Assembly: GCF_028285565.1 (NCBI RefSeq)
Contig: NZ_JANQOY010000090.1
Span: 1 to 64,000 of the forward strand
DNA length: 64,000 bases
Source of the DNA: Acaryochloris sp. IP29b_bin.148
GTDB taxonomy: Bacteria > Cyanobacteriota > Cyanobacteriia > Thermosynechococcales > Thermosynechococcaceae
Direction of reading: 5' to 3'
How positions within the stretch are numbered: position 1 is the first letter of the stretch; each line of letters starts with the position of its first letter. A program made the translations under genes and the position numbers. This document shows positions 19,195 through 29,070 of the stretch, one piece after another. The notes under the pieces are model-generated. The model was not told the DNA's origin, did no database searches, and saw nothing but the letters and a program-made list of their open reading frames with translations.

Positions 19195-20568
19195 TCACTT
19201 CACCCATACGGTTTTGATGTTAACGAATTCATGAATCCCTTGAAGGCCCAATTCACGGCCATATCCAGATCGTTTAATGCCGCCAAAAGGGAGACGGGGA
19301 TCGGACTTAACCATGCCGTTGATAAATACTGCTCCTGCGTCCAACTGTGTGATCAGATAGTCGTGCTCTTGGGGATCGGTGGTCCAGGCACTGGCGCCGA
19401 GTCCAAAGGGACTATCGTTAGCTAGCTTAACGGCTGTGGCTAAATCTGGCACCCGAAAGACTAAAGCCACCGGACCAAAACACTCTTGGTAATAGATGGG
19501 ATTATCTGCGGTAATTTCCGCCACAATGGTGGGCAAGTAGAAATTCCCTGGTAATCCATTCCAACGCTGACCCCCAGTCAGGATCTGGGCACCATGAGTA
19601 ATCGCGGTTTGGACTTGTTGTTCGAGTTCTTCCAGGATGGCTGTCGTCGCTAGAGGACCGATCTCGGTGTGGGCCTGCATGGGATCACCCACACTGAGAT
19701 CGGCAAAGGCTGCAATAAATTTTTGGATAAATTGATCTGCGATCTCATCCACGACAATAAAGCGTTTTGCCGCAATACAGGACTGCCCCGTGTTGAGCAT
19801 CCGGGCTTTGACTGCGGTGGTCACGGCGGCCTCTAAATCGGCACTCTCCAGCACAATAAACGGATCGCTTCCCCCTAATTCTAGGACTGTTTTTTTGATC
19901 TGACGACCTGCGATCGCAGCCAGGCTCGCGCCTGCGGGCTCGCTGCCCGTAAGGGTTGCGGCTTTCACCCGGGGATCTTGAACCACCTTTTCGACCTGCT
20001 GGGCAGAGATCAGCAAGGTTTGAAAGACCCCTGTTGGAAACCCTGCCTCTAAGAAAATTTTTTCAATAGCCAAAGCACATTGGGGAACATTAGACGCATG
20101 TTTGAGCACCCCGACATTTCCCGCCATTAAGGCGGGGGCTGCAAATCGAAACACTTGCCAAAACGGGAAATTCCAGGGCATGACCGCCAGAATAATGCCC
20201 AGTGGTTGATAACAAACCCAAGAAGACTGGGCATCCGTGGCCACCGACTGATTGGCCAGAAAAGCTGGCGCCTGTTCCGCATAATATCGGCAGACCCACG
20301 CACATTTCTTGACCTCTCCTAAGGCCTCTTGGATGGGTTTCCCCATCTCCAGGGTCATGAGCGCTGCATAGTATTGACGATGGTTCGGATCTTCCAGCAA
20401 CTCAGCCGCTCGTAGGAGCCACTGGCTGCGTTCGGCGAAATCAACCTGTCGATAGGATTGAAAGGCTTCGTCGGCAAGGGCTAACTTGGCGTGAATCTGA
20501 TCAGCAGACAGGGGAGCGAAAGATTGAATCGTCTCTAACGTGGTCGGATTTACCGTTGCGATACCCAT
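19195..20568 (-). CDS. NAD(P)-dependent succinate-semialdehyde dehydrogenase
   Basis: The ATG at 20568 follows a strong AGAGGTGGGG site and begins [12 protein letters not shown], giving 457 residues; the longer reading to 20676 adds an unrelated leader. It is an aldehyde dehydrogenase with [20 protein letters not shown], the catalytic Glu in [10 protein letters not shown] and the catalytic Cys in [12 protein letters not shown], and a conserved ending [16 protein letters not shown]. The short GabD-like form matches the cyanobacterial SSADH (slr0370/A2771 type). It oxidises succinic semialdehyde to succinate. Being the first gene in a tight pair with the probable 2-oxoglutarate decarboxylase supports that role over general aldehyde oxidation. 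Confidence 0.88.
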   Translation of the reverse strand: MGIATVNPTTLETIQSFAPLSADQIHAKLALADEAFQSYRQVDFAERSQWLLRAAELLEDPNHRQYYAALMTLEMGKPIQEALGEVKKCAWVCRYYAEQAPAFLANQSVATDAQSSWVCYQPLGIILAVMPWNFPFWQVFRFAAPALMAGNVGVLKHASNVPQCALAIEKIFLEAGFPTGVFQTLLISAQQVEKVVQDPRVKAATLTGSEPAGASLAAIAGRQIKKTVLELGGSDPFIVLESADLEAAVTTAVKARMLNTGQSCIAAKRFIVVDEIADQFIQKFIAAFADLSVGDPMQAHTEIGPLATTAILEELEQQVQTAITHGAQILTGGQRWNGLPGNFYLPTIVAEITADNPIYYQECFGPVALVFRVPDLATAVKLANDSPFGLGASAWTTDPQEHDYLITQLDAGAVFINGMVKSDPRLPFGGIKRSGYGRELGLQGIHEFVNIKTVWVK

Positions 20569-20856
20569 GTCCCCACCTCTGAGCGACTGTTCTAAATCTG
20601 CGATGACAATGACTATACTGCCAATCATCGCAAAAAAACGCGGGTCTTGTAGAAAAAATCTCAGAAAATCTGACAATCAAGATAGACAGGTTGGTTTTGG
20701 TAGAATCTTTTGCATAGCCCCATAGGCTTGGGCATCTGCTTGTTTTGTGATACCTCTAATCCCGCTGCAGCTTAGCATTACGCTCTCCTGAAGGGATGCC
20801 AGAGTTCAACCAATCGGGCGGTGTCGGTGTGTTGAATGTGATTGATCAGGAAAATT

Positions 20857-21348
20857 ATGGCTGCAACTTGTTCTTTTGATATTGTCAGCGATTTTGAATG
20901 GCAGGAATTAGTCAATGCCATTGATCAAGCGAATCGAGAAATTAAGGCTCGCTACGATCTAAAAGATACTAAAACAGAAATCAAACTAGAACCCGCTGAA
21001 ATCACGATCAGTACGGATAGCGAATTTACCCTGGATGCCGTCCATAATGTGTTGCAAACCAAGGCGGTCAAACGCAAGCTCTCGCTGAAAATTTTTGACT
21101 ATGGCACGATTGAATCGGCCAGTGGGAACCGGGTCCGACAGACAATTAAGCTGCAAAAAGGGATTGATACGGAATTAGCGAAGAAAATTTCGAAGCGGAT
21201 TCGCACGGATTATAAAAAAGTGCAGGCCAGCATCCAAGGCGACGCGGTTCGAGTCTCCTCCAAATCCAAGGATGATTTACAGCAGGTTATGCAAGATCTA
21301 AAGCAGGGAGATTGGCCCGTTGCCCTCCAGTTTACAAATTACCGCTAA
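20857..21348 (+). CDS. YajQ family nucleotide-binding protein
   Basis: The ATG at 20857 gives the family N-terminus [21 protein letters not shown] and a length of 163 residues, as usual for YajQ. Two similar alpha/beta halves are visible ([37 protein letters not shown]), with [21 protein letters not shown] near the end. Members bind nucleotides or RNA; a Xanthomonas homologue is a c-di-GMP effector, but that role is not proven in cyanobacteria. The ATG has a CAGGAAAA ribosome site. The DUF2854 gene follows 50 bases later on the same strand. Confidence 0.9.
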   Translation: MAATCSFDIVSDFEWQELVNAIDQANREIKARYDLKDTKTEIKLEPAEITISTDSEFTLDAVHNVLQTKAVKRKLSLKIFDYGTIESASGNRVRQTIKLQKGIDTELAKKISKRIRTDYKKVQASIQGDAVRVSSKSKDDLQQVMQDLKQGDWPVALQFTNYR

Positions 21349-21398
21349 TCTTAAGAGTGGGTGATCCTACTTTTTCTTGACCCGATTATGGAGGTATT

Positions 21399-21950
21399 AT
21401 GCTGCGCCGGACTTCAGTCGCAACCATTAGCTTAATTATTGGAACCATTCTCTCTGTGGTGGGGATGGCTGGATACATCAACAATGAAACCACTCTAAAT
21501 GTGATTACATTCTTCGTTGGTGTTCCCATTTTAGTGGGTGCCTTAGCTCTCAAGGCGGCTGAACTCGAGCCTGTTTTTCTAAAAGAAGAACCCTCTTCTG
21601 AGATGCTGGCGTTACGAGAAGCTCAAGCCACCCCTACCCAAAACCAAGTGCGTCAAGATGTCACGCGTTACCGCTATGGACAAACGGTCCATTTGGATAT
21701 CGCTCTAGAACGTTTGGGACTCAAACCTAGCTTTGTTGATGAATGTCCTGTTTTGGTGGGATTACGTGAGGCGAATACAGAGGGTGCCTATACCCTCGTG
21801 CTGGAATTTGAAACGCCCTACGTTCCATTTGAGGATTGGAAAAAGAAAGAAGACCGTTTTGCGAGCTTCTTTGGCCCTGGCATCAGTGCATTAGTGGAAG
21901 AGCCTAGCAAAGATCGTGTCGATATTTCTTTGATTTCTCAGGCGGGTTGA
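21399..21950 (+). CDS. DUF2854 membrane protein
   Basis: A 183-residue protein with two N-terminal transmembrane segments (about 8-27 and 34-51: SLIIGTILSVVGMAGYI, VITFFVGVPILVGALAL) and a soluble C-terminal domain containing YRYGQTVHLDIALERLGL and YTLVLEFETPYVPFEDW. It matches DUF2854, a family confined to cyanobacteria and plastid-bearing plants with no fixed function. A GGAGGT site stands before the ATG. It probably lies in the thylakoid or plasma membrane. Confidence 0.8.
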   Translation: MLRRTSVATISLIIGTILSVVGMAGYINNETTLNVITFFVGVPILVGALALKAAELEPVFLKEEPSSEMLALREAQATPTQNQVRQDVTRYRYGQTVHLDIALERLGLKPSFVDECPVLVGLREANTEGAYTLVLEFETPYVPFEDWKKKEDRFASFFGPGISALVEEPSKDRVDISLISQAG

Positions 21951-22457
21951 GAATTATCTCGAAGCTGATTCAGTCCAAGTTCTCAAATGGATTCTTATGC
22001 TTAGCTGATCATGGCTACCCCATTAAAATAGCTGGGAAGATACCCAATCCTCCCCTCTACTTGGGGAGTGAGGTCTTTAATAGCTGGACTCTGGTAAAAA
22101 TAGGTGGGGTTAACCTCCATTACATCCCCTGTTGACCACTGCGGTAGCAAGCATTGTCTGGGAGGTGGATATTGCCAGAGCTATTGTTGCTGCCAATTTA
22201 GAGAAGCCTTTAAGAGACTCATACCCAAAAGCTTAATCCCATCAGGTTGGTCTCTTGCCCCCGCTTCAACAGTCTGAAAACAAAGACCAACGATGCTTCA
22301 AGATTTTTAGTCATCCATCGGCGCGAAGGTTGAAGAGGTTTTGGGCAGACTATGAGGATGAAGGGTCGAGACAAGAATTGCTAGCTTGATCGACGCTGTT
22401 AACAGAACAGTATCTCAATTGAAAATTGAGTCAATCTCAATGCCAGGGGGATAGGGC
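21951..22457 (+). other. Non-coding stretch with a possible gene remnant
   Basis: About 500 bases between DUF2854 and the peroxidase gene. A CTCCCC/GGGGAG hairpin near 22053-22071 may end the DUF2854 transcript. A short open frame without a start, ending at the TGA 22387-22389, reads like a protein fragment (KDQRCFKIFSHPSARRLKRF, then WADYEDEGSRQELLA) and may be a gene remnant. An operator-like inverted repeat lies at 22414-22430. Confidence 0.4.
22414..22430. promoter_or_regulatory. Inverted repeat upstream of the peroxidase-kinase operon
   Basis: CTCAATT-GAA-AATTGAG is a perfect 7-bp inverted repeat 27 bases before the peroxidase ATG, and TCAATCTCAA follows at once. A second palindrome, CTGTTAACAG, is at 22396-22405. 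The position suits a repressor or activator site for the operon; the binding protein is unknown. Confidence 0.45.
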
Positions 22458-23480
22458 ATGGGCAGAATCCATCGGCAACGTCATTGGTTAATGGTTATCT
22501 TATTTTCCTTGGTGATTCTGTTGTCTTGGCAATGGTCACTGGTGGTTAAGATGCCCGTATCCGCTCAATGGGATCTGACAACGCGCACCGCAGAAGATCA
22601 GCCTATTGAACCAATTCCTCTGCATCTCTCCCTGAATTTAGAAAAGGTCGTCTTGGGGAAGCAGTTGTTCCATGATCCTAAGCTGTCGAGGACTAGCACC
22701 GTTTCCTGTGCAAGCTGCCACAACTTAGCAACGGGGGGCGTCGACCGTCGTTCTCGGTCCCGCGGTGTCAACGGCCAAATAGGGACAGTAAATGCACTGA
22801 CTGTTCTCAACTCTGGCTTCCAGTTTAAGCAGTTTTGGGATGGTCGGGCTGCGTCTCTAGAAGAACAAATTGATGGCCCCATTCATGATGAAACAGAAAT
22901 GGGGTCAAACTGGCCAGAGATTATTGAGAGGTTAAACCAGTCCCCTGACTATGTTCGCACCTTTAACCAGATCTATCACGAAGACATTTCTGCTGACCAT
23001 ATTAAAGATGCGATCGCAACCTTTGAACGCTCCCTCTACACCCCCAATGCTCGCTTTGACCAATTTTTGAGGGGGAACACCCATGCCTTAACGAATACAG
23101 AGAAAAAAGGCTATCAGCGTTTCAAGGCCTATGGGTGTGTCGCTTGTCATCAAGGCATGTTGTTAGGGGGCAATATGTATCAGAAGTTTGGCATTTTTGG
23201 AGATTACATCAAGGATCGAGGGAACGAATCAAAGGCAGACTGGGGACGATATAACGTTACGGGGAAGGCCAAAGACCGCTATGTGTTTAAGGTTCCGAGC
23301 TTAAGGAATGTTATTTCAACAGCTCCCTATTTTCATGATGGCTCCGCCAAAACCCTAGACGAGGCCATCAAAATCATGATCAGGTACCAACTGGGTCGCG
23401 AAGCCAACCAAAACGATGTGGATCTAATCATTCAGTTCTTTCAAACGCTAAGTGGTGAACTCAATGAGGTCCCTTCATGA
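22458..23480 (+). CDS. Di-haem cytochrome c peroxidase (CcpA/MauG family)
   Basis: A 340-residue exported protein. Residues 11-37 form a signal sequence or membrane anchor ([20 protein letters not shown]). Two c-type haem sites are present: CASCH at 84-88 and CVACH at 227-231. Conserved surroundings include [24 protein letters not shown] with GPI, and [18 protein letters not shown]. The family reduces H2O2 with electrons from cytochromes, or, for MauG, performs oxidative protein modification. It overlaps the kinase gene by 4 bases (ATGA), so peroxidase and sensor are made together. The linkage suggests a periplasmic redox or peroxide response, either sensed by the kinase or used by it. Confidence 0.9.
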   Translation: MGRIHRQRHWLMVILFSLVILLSWQWSLVVKMPVSAQWDLTTRTAEDQPIEPIPLHLSLNLEKVVLGKQLFHDPKLSRTSTVSCASCHNLATGGVDRRSRSRGVNGQIGTVNALTVLNSGFQFKQFWDGRAASLEEQIDGPIHDETEMGSNWPEIIERLNQSPDYVRTFNQIYHEDISADHIKDAIATFERSLYTPNARFDQFLRGNTHALTNTEKKGYQRFKAYGCVACHQGMLLGGNMYQKFGIFGDYIKDRGNESKADWGRYNVTGKAKDRYVFKVPSLRNVISTAPYFHDGSAKTLDEAIKIMIRYQLGREANQNDVDLIIQFFQTLSGELNEVPS

Positions 23481-26344
23481 GCTATCAGCCGTTCCAGAAG
23501 ATCCTCGGTGGGGGTATTACCCTGATGCTCTTGGGTGGGCTGGTGACGCAGAGTTTATCTGTTGATAGCCAACGTCATCAACGCTATCGCACCTTAATCG
23601 CTCAACAGCTCATTACCGATACAACCCTTAATAAAAGCGTCCTCAAGTCCCGTTATGCCCTGCTCACCTCCTATGATCCGTTGGTACGATCTCTGTCAGA
23701 GCAGCTTAGCCTACAAGAAAAAGTAGAGCAAATTCCTAGCTATATTGGCAATCGGCAAGCGCTACAACGGCAGCTACGGAACAATCAAAACATCTTTCGC
23801 CACAAAGAAGAACTCCTGGAAGCCTTTAAATCGAATAATGCTGTTCTCAAAAATTCATTAACTTATTTGCCCGAGTTGGTCAAAGAAGTTCGTCAAGGCG
23901 GCAGATACAAGCATCTGTCCCAGCGCAAGACATCACAATTACAAGCGATGTTGGACAACGTGCTGCTCTACAGTCTGTCTACGGATAAGGCGTTAGTCCC
24001 GCAGATCGAGAACCAGATGAGCCAGTTAGAGAAACTGAGCATTGCCGAACCGGATCAAGCCTCTGACCGTATTCTGCTGGCCGTCGCTCACACCCGCATT
24101 ATTCTGAAATACAGACTTGAGGTCGATAGACTGACACGACGCATTCTGGAGCTACCGACGGCAAAAGCCATTGGCAGTTTAGAGAGAACCTACACAAAGC
24201 ATTATCAAGATGCTGTGCAAAGAGCTGAGATCTATCGCCTTCTCAGTTTTGGCTACCTGCTGGCGATCGCAGGCGGTATTGCCTATCTGGTGATTAAGCG
24301 TCAACAGCGTTTGATTAGAGAACAACAACGATCCCAACAACGCCTATCGGGGATTCTCAAGAGTCTAACCGATGCCTTTATTGCCCTGACCCCCCAATGG
24401 CAGGTGAGCTACATTAACCCCAAGGCGGCGGAGATTCTCCAGCATGATGCTCAAGATCTTCTCAACCAGGATTTCTGGCAGATCTTCCCTGATGAGTTAG
24501 GTCTCAAACATCGGCAAGTTTATCAAACTGCACTCCAGGAGCAGGCGCAGCAGTCCTTCGAGGTTTTCTACCCCCCTCATCAGAGTTGGCTTGAGGTTCG
24601 CATTTTTCCCAGTGTAGATGGACTGTCCTTGTTCTTCCAAGATGTCACGAGTCGCAAGCAGGCTGAGAACAACCTCAAACAAGTCAATGCGGAATTACAA
24701 GCCGCAAAAGACGCTGCTGATCAAGCCAGCCAAGTAAAAGGGGAGTTCCTTGCCAATATGAGCCATGAACTACGGACACCGATGAACGCTGTGATTGGGA
24801 TGACCAGCTTACTCACCCATACGTCCCTCACTCCTCAGCAGCAGGATTTTGTCGATACGATTCGGAGCAGTGGAGATGCGCTATTGTGTCTTATTAACGA
24901 TATTCTTGACTTCTCCAAGATTGAAGCTGGGAAACTAGACATTGAAGCGCAGCCCTTCAACTTAAAACTTTGTATTGAAGACGCATTGAAGTTAGTGGCT
25001 CCCAGAGCCTTTGAAAAAGGATTAGAGCTGGCCTATTTGACGGAACCAGAGATTCCCTGTGGCATCGTGGGGGATATCACGCGGCTCCGTCAAGTCCTAG
25101 TAAATTTGCTCTCGAATGCCGTTAAGTTCACGGAGTCGGGAGAGGTAATCGTTCATGTGAAGGATGTTACCCCTGAGAGCACGATTGATGCAGAAAATCT
25201 AAATCAGGATCCTTCCCATCCTCGCCTCCTTCAGTTCTCCGTCCAAGATACGGGGATTGGGATTCCCCAAGATCGGATGGCTCGGTTATTCAAATCTTTT
25301 AGCCAGGTTGATGCGTCCACAACCCGTAAATACGGGGGAACGGGTTTGGGCCTAGCCATTAGTCAGCGATTGTGTGAGCTGATGGGGGGGCGCATCTGGG
25401 TTGAGAGTGAAGTTGGGGCAGGGTCTACCTTCTCTTTCACGATTTCAGCCCAGGTGGCTGCGGATATCGACGATTCGTCTCATCTGGTGCAAGACAAGCT
25501 CCAGGGGAAGCGGATCCTGATCGTCGATGATAACCTCACCAACCGCAAAATTCTGACCTTACTAGCAGATATCTGGGGAATGCACGCTCAAGCAGCATCA
25601 GGGGGACCAGCCGCAATCGAAACATTAAAGCAGCATCCTCAGTTTGATGTGGCTGTGATCGATATGCAAATGCCCCAGATGGATGGTCTCACCCTGGCCA
25701 AGCACATCCATAGGCTTGAGCCATATCAGGAGTTACCTTTAGTAATGCTCAGTTCCTTAGGCGTGGAAGCGATCGCAACCCCAACCGATAAAAGCTACTT
25801 CTTCGCAATATTGAATAAACCCATTCAAGAATTGCAGTTAGGTGAGGTCTTAGTCAGAGCGGTGACCCAACCGTCTGATCCAGTCGAACGCACTAAGCCG
25901 ATTCATACGCCATCGGCTCCGAACCCCCAGCCCTTAAAGATTTTGCTGGCAGAGGATGTCGTGGTTAATCAAAAGGTCGCTTTGCTCATTCTCAAACAAA
26001 TGGGCTATGAAGCGGATGTCGCCAATAATGGCGTAGAAGTCTTAGAAGCTTTACACCGTCAACCATACGATGTAGTGTTGATGGATTTGCAAATGCCAGA
26101 GATGGATGGCCTTACGGCTGCACGCAACATCCAAATCTCCTGGCCATCCGAGACACAGCCTTATATCATTGCCTTGACCGCAAATGCCATGCAAGGGGAC
26201 CGGGAAAAATGCTTGGAGGCGGGGATGCATGATTATGTCAGCAAGCCAATTCGGAGCGAAGAACTGAAGGCTGCACTGGATCGATATACAGTGATACAAC
26301 AACCCTCTATCCCACATTCAGCAGGTGCAAAAGAAATTTTCTGA
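23477..26344 (+). CDS. Hybrid sensor histidine kinase (DAHL-like sensor, PAS, HisKA, HATPase, two REC)
   Basis: A 955-residue hybrid kinase. A transmembrane helix (about 9-28) and a second (about 257-275, [15 protein letters not shown]) enclose an all-helical periplasmic domain. Its motifs ([26 protein letters not shown], shortened here in concept to the DTTLNxxVLxxR pattern) fit the DAHL domain, which is reported in histidine kinases. A PAS domain (about 285-395), HisKA with MSHELRTP (phospho-His430), and a HATPase domain (N, G1 VQDTGIGI, G2 TGLGLAI) follow. Two receiver domains carry Asp729 (VAVIDMQMP) and Asp870 (VVLMDLQMP). There is no HPt, so a separate HPt protein is needed. It shares an operon with the peroxidase. 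Confidence 0.88.
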   Translation: MSYQPFQKILGGGITLMLLGGLVTQSLSVDSQRHQRYRTLIAQQLITDTTLNKSVLKSRYALLTSYDPLVRSLSEQLSLQEKVEQIPSYIGNRQALQRQLRNNQNIFRHKEELLEAFKSNNAVLKNSLTYLPELVKEVRQGGRYKHLSQRKTSQLQAMLDNVLLYSLSTDKALVPQIENQMSQLEKLSIAEPDQASDRILLAVAHTRIILKYRLEVDRLTRRILELPTAKAIGSLERTYTKHYQDAVQRAEIYRLLSFGYLLAIAGGIAYLVIKRQQRLIREQQRSQQRLSGILKSLTDAFIALTPQWQVSYINPKAAEILQHDAQDLLNQDFWQIFPDELGLKHRQVYQTALQEQAQQSFEVFYPPHQSWLEVRIFPSVDGLSLFFQDVTSRKQAENNLKQVNAELQAAKDAADQASQVKGEFLANMSHELRTPMNAVIGMTSLLTHTSLTPQQQDFVDTIRSSGDALLCLINDILDFSKIEAGKLDIEAQPFNLKLCIEDALKLVAPRAFEKGLELAYLTEPEIPCGIVGDITRLRQVLVNLLSNAVKFTESGEVIVHVKDVTPESTIDAENLNQDPSHPRLLQFSVQDTGIGIPQDRMARLFKSFSQVDASTTRKYGGTGLGLAISQRLCELMGGRIWVESEVGAGSTFSFTISAQVAADIDDSSHLVQDKLQGKRILIVDDNLTNRKILTLLADIWGMHAQAASGGPAAIETLKQHPQFDVAVIDMQMPQMDGLTLAKHIHRLEPYQELPLVMLSSLGVEAIATPTDKSYFFAILNKPIQELQLGEVLVRAVTQPSDPVERTKPIHTPSAPNPQPLKILLAEDVVVNQKVALLILKQMGYEADVANNGVEVLEALHRQPYDVVLMDLQMPEMDGLTAARNIQISWPSETQPYIIALTANAMQGDREKCLEAGMHDYVSKPIRSEELKAALDRYTVIQQPSIPHSAGAKEIF

Positions 26345-26602
26345 ATAAATCTTAAAACCTCTACTCTGAAAAGGTTTCAAAATATTCGGACCTGACATGA
26401 AACACCACAGCATTTCTCAATAGCAGAAATCTGTTGACAATGCTGTCATTAGTGATTGCTGTAACCCTTGCCATTTCGTGAATATTATTTTGAGTCAAGC
26501 CTGACCTGCTGAATGTGGGCTCTATGACTGAGTAAGGAAGGAGGACATCCTCTCGGCGTTTACCAAACTCCTATCCTGGATGAACTGATCGTTTCTGCCG
26601 AA

Positions 26603-27010
26603 CTACCAGCCACAATCACATTCTCCACAATCAATACAGCCATCCAGTCCTTCCAGGGCATCACAATCCGGACTTAGATCACAGTCCAAATCACATAGAT
26701 CACAAACATCTAGTGGAATACAGCTACTATCACACCATCCTGCTCCACAGTCTCCCCATGCTTCTCGTTTTTTACGGCGTCTGTGTGAGTGACCAGCATT
26801 GAAGATGCGACTGGCCTGTTTACAGGCCCGCAATCGCTGTTGGAAATGGGATAAGGCATCCACTAGGCTCTCATTCTGAACCGATCGCCGCAAATATTCT
26901 GAGCAGGAGACACCGCCATAAACCCGTCGATGGGCGCAGGAGAATCCCTTGTGAGGTGATAAGTAGCGTTGATAATCGCGAATGCTGAATACTAGGAGCG
27001 ATCGCAACAT
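26603..27010 (-). CDS. yidD: YidD membrane-insertion factor with Cys-rich tail
   Basis: The ATG at 27010 is chosen because MLRSLLVFSIRDYQRYLSP aligns with the family start; longer readings to 27055 or 27091 exist. YidD proteins are small amphipathic inner-membrane proteins that help YidC insert proteins, and the core (SPHKGFSCAHRRVYGGVSCSEYLRR) is present, with the family's Cys residues. After a basic linker (HSHRRRKKREAW) comes an unusual tail of about 50 residues holding 11 Cys and many Asp, in C-x2-C, C-x3-C and C-D-C spacing. Such a tail could bind a metal or Fe-S centre; that is inference. The strand before it (27092-27387) holds no clear gene. Confidence 0.85.
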   Translation of the reverse strand: MLRSLLVFSIRDYQRYLSPHKGFSCAHRRVYGGVSCSEYLRRSVQNESLVDALSHFQQRLRACKQASRIFNAGHSHRRRKKREAWGDCGAGWCDSSCIPLDVCDLCDLDCDLSPDCDALEGLDGCIDCGECDCGW

Positions 27011-27387
27011 GGAATTGAAGTGCCAATGCTCTGCTCTTTGTGCAAGGGGAATCATTACAGCAGCAGAGCGAGATAAGATGCCTTTACTCACGAATCAGAG
27101 GCTCAAAACAGAAATTTAGGCCAAGGACAATAGCCTGCACCACCTTAGCACTCCGAGATTCGTATTGGGGGCAGTCGCACGATCACTGCTATCCATGATG
27201 AATGTCTCAAATTTCTAAGGCAGAGGCTATCGGTTAGTTTGATCAGAACAGCACCGCTTTTCCTACCTGTTACCCATGCATCTCAGGCACTGATGTTGAC
27301 CCATTCTCCGATTGTGAGTTGTCGCGCACACCATTGGGTGGGAAGGATATGAACGCAGGGGCTGACTTAACCGGGCCAACCCCCTGA

Positions 27388-27564
27388 TCAGGGCTGTGTC
27401 GTAGACTCGCCTGCACCCGGGGGAAGAATCTCCAGATCGGGGCGTTGCTCTAGACCTTGTAAGCTCAGATTGACGGCGACCGAGAGCAGTAGCCCAAACC
27501 CAACCGTCAGGACAACGCAGCCCACCAAGACCAGAATAAGCTGCTTTTTTAGCGAGGGATGCAT
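27388..27564 (-). CDS. Small single-span membrane protein
   Basis: A 58-residue reading frame with an AAAGGAAA ribosome site 6 bases before its ATG. After MHPSLKKQL comes one hydrophobic helix (ILVLVGCVVLTVGFGLLLSV), then a short polar tail (LEQRPDLEILPPGAG). It is divergent from aroA, with 98 bases between the start codons. Small proteins of this shape are often assembly subunits or regulators of membrane complexes. I do not recognise the family. The strong ribosome site and clear membrane helix support a real gene; an overlapping longer frame in the same region has no such support. Confidence 0.6.
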   Translation of the reverse strand: MHPSLKKQLILVLVGCVVLTVGFGLLLSVAVNLSLQGLEQRPDLEILPPGAGESTTQP

Positions 27565-27662
27565 GGTTTTTCCTTTGACCTACTGACATTGTAAAAGCAA
27601 CCGTTTCCCCCCAACACGGTAGGATGGCGGTTGGCCATTCTTCTCGCTTGAGACCCTGCCCT

Positions 27663-29009
27663 ATGTCTACTGATGTGCTGACCGTTCACGCCGCCACAAA
27701 TCCTGCCCACACCACCTGGGTGATCCAACCGCAAGGGTCTCTGCAGGGTCGAACCACCATTCCTGGAGATAAATCGATCTCGCATCGCGCCTTGATGTTA
27801 GGGGCATTAGCCTCAGGTAAAACGACGATCCAAGGATTGCTGTTGGGCGAAGATCCCCGCAGTACGGCCAACTGTTTTCGGGCGTTGGGAGCCCAGATTT
27901 CTGAACTCAATAGTGAACAAGTCCAGATTCAAGGCATTGGGTTAGGGCAGTTGCAAGAGCCCACAGGCGTTTTAGATGCTGGCAACTCCGGCACCACCCT
28001 CCGTCTGATGTTAGGGATTTTAGCGTCTCACCCAGATCGCGTGTTTACAGTCACCGGCGATACGTCCCTATGTAGTCGGCCGATGGCGAGAGTGGTAACG
28101 CCACTGCAACAAATGGGAGCCCAAATTTGGGGACGACAAAGCGATACCCTGGCCCCGCTAGCGATTCGAGGACAACATCTGCAGCCGATCCATTACCACT
28201 CTCCGATTGCCTCCGCTCAGGTAAAGTCTTGCTTGATGTTTGCGGGATTAATGACGGTCGGGCAAACCACGATCACGGAACCTGCCTTATCCCGAGATCA
28301 CTCAGAACGGATGTTTGCCGCCTTTGGTGCTGATATTGCCGTTGATCCTGACACCTATAGCGTCACGGTCACCGGCCCAGCCCAACTTCAAGGCCAGGCC
28401 ATTGTTGTGCCGGGAGATATTAGCTCGGCTGCCTTTTGGTTGGTTGCTGCTGCCATTGTCCCCGGTTCGGATGTCTGGATTAAAAATGTAGGCGTTAACC
28501 CTACCCGTACCGGTGTCTTAGACATCCTAGAGCAGATGGGGGCAGAGATGACCCTGGCCAATCCACGCACCGTGGCAGGAGAACCAGTGGCCGATATTCA
28601 TATTCGGCACAGCCAGCTTCAGAGCACGGTCATTTCAGGTGCGGTGATCCCCAGATTAATTGACGAGATCCCGATTCTAGCGGTGGCCGCTTTGTTTGCG
28701 AAAGGCGTGACGGTGATCCGAGATGCCGCAGAACTCCGGGTCAAAGAGAGCGATCGTTTGACAGCCATGGCGACGCAGCTACAAAAGATGGGGGCTCAGA
28801 TTACGGAACAACCCGATGGCTTAGAGATTCAGGGCAACGCCTCTTTAAAGGGAGCAGCGGTGGATAGTTTTGGGGATCATCGTGTAGGCATGAGTTTAGC
28901 GATTGCTGCTCTCAAGGCCACAGGAATAACCACGATTCACCGGGCCCAAGCGGCTGCTATCTCCTATCCCAATTTTGTCAGCACCCTCCAACAGCTCTGG
29001 CAGTCCTAG
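27663..29009 (+). CDS. aroA: 3-phosphoshikimate 1-carboxyvinyltransferase (EPSP synthase)
   Basis: The ATG at 27663 gives 448 residues, the usual size. It catalyses the sixth step of the shikimate pathway, joining PEP and shikimate 3-phosphate. Visible sites are [15 protein letters not shown] (substrate Lys and Ser), [28 protein letters not shown] and [17 protein letters not shown] (PEP site). The protein is complete and ends [19 protein letters not shown]. The ATG at 27624 is less likely, as it adds a non-conserved leader. The gene converges with the coiled-coil protein gene, 52 bases away. Confidence 0.97.
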   Translation: MSTDVLTVHAATNPAHTTWVIQPQGSLQGRTTIPGDKSISHRALMLGALASGKTTIQGLLLGEDPRSTANCFRALGAQISELNSEQVQIQGIGLGQLQEPTGVLDAGNSGTTLRLMLGILASHPDRVFTVTGDTSLCSRPMARVVTPLQQMGAQIWGRQSDTLAPLAIRGQHLQPIHYHSPIASAQVKSCLMFAGLMTVGQTTITEPALSRDHSERMFAAFGADIAVDPDTYSVTVTGPAQLQGQAIVVPGDISSAAFWLVAAAIVPGSDVWIKNVGVNPTRTGVLDILEQMGAEMTLANPRTVAGEPVADIHIRHSQLQSTVISGAVIPRLIDEIPILAVAALFAKGVTVIRDAAELRVKESDRLTAMATQLQKMGAQITEQPDGLEIQGNASLKGAAVDSFGDHRVGMSLAIAALKATGITTIHRAQAAAISYPNFVSTLQQLWQS

Positions 29010-29042
29010 TCCGTTGCTAAAGCGAATAGTGCGACAGCACTG

Positions 29043-29070
29043 AGACCTTAAGACAAAGACCTTAAGACAA
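29043..29070. repeat. Perfect 14-bp tandem duplication at a stop codon
   Basis: AGACCTTAAGACAA occurs twice without a gap (29043-29056 and 29057-29070). The second copy holds the stop codon of the minus-strand gene at 29062. It looks like a recent slippage event in the convergent aroA spacer. Confidence 0.85.

Noticed and set aside
21947-22135. 62-residue frame overlapping the DUF2854 stop
   Set aside because: No ribosome site and no domain; the CTCCCC/GGGGAG hairpin lies inside it.
27263-27589. 108-residue minus-strand frame opposite the aroA start region
   Set aside because: It overlaps the better supported 58-residue membrane protein in another frame and has no ribosome site or recognisable features.
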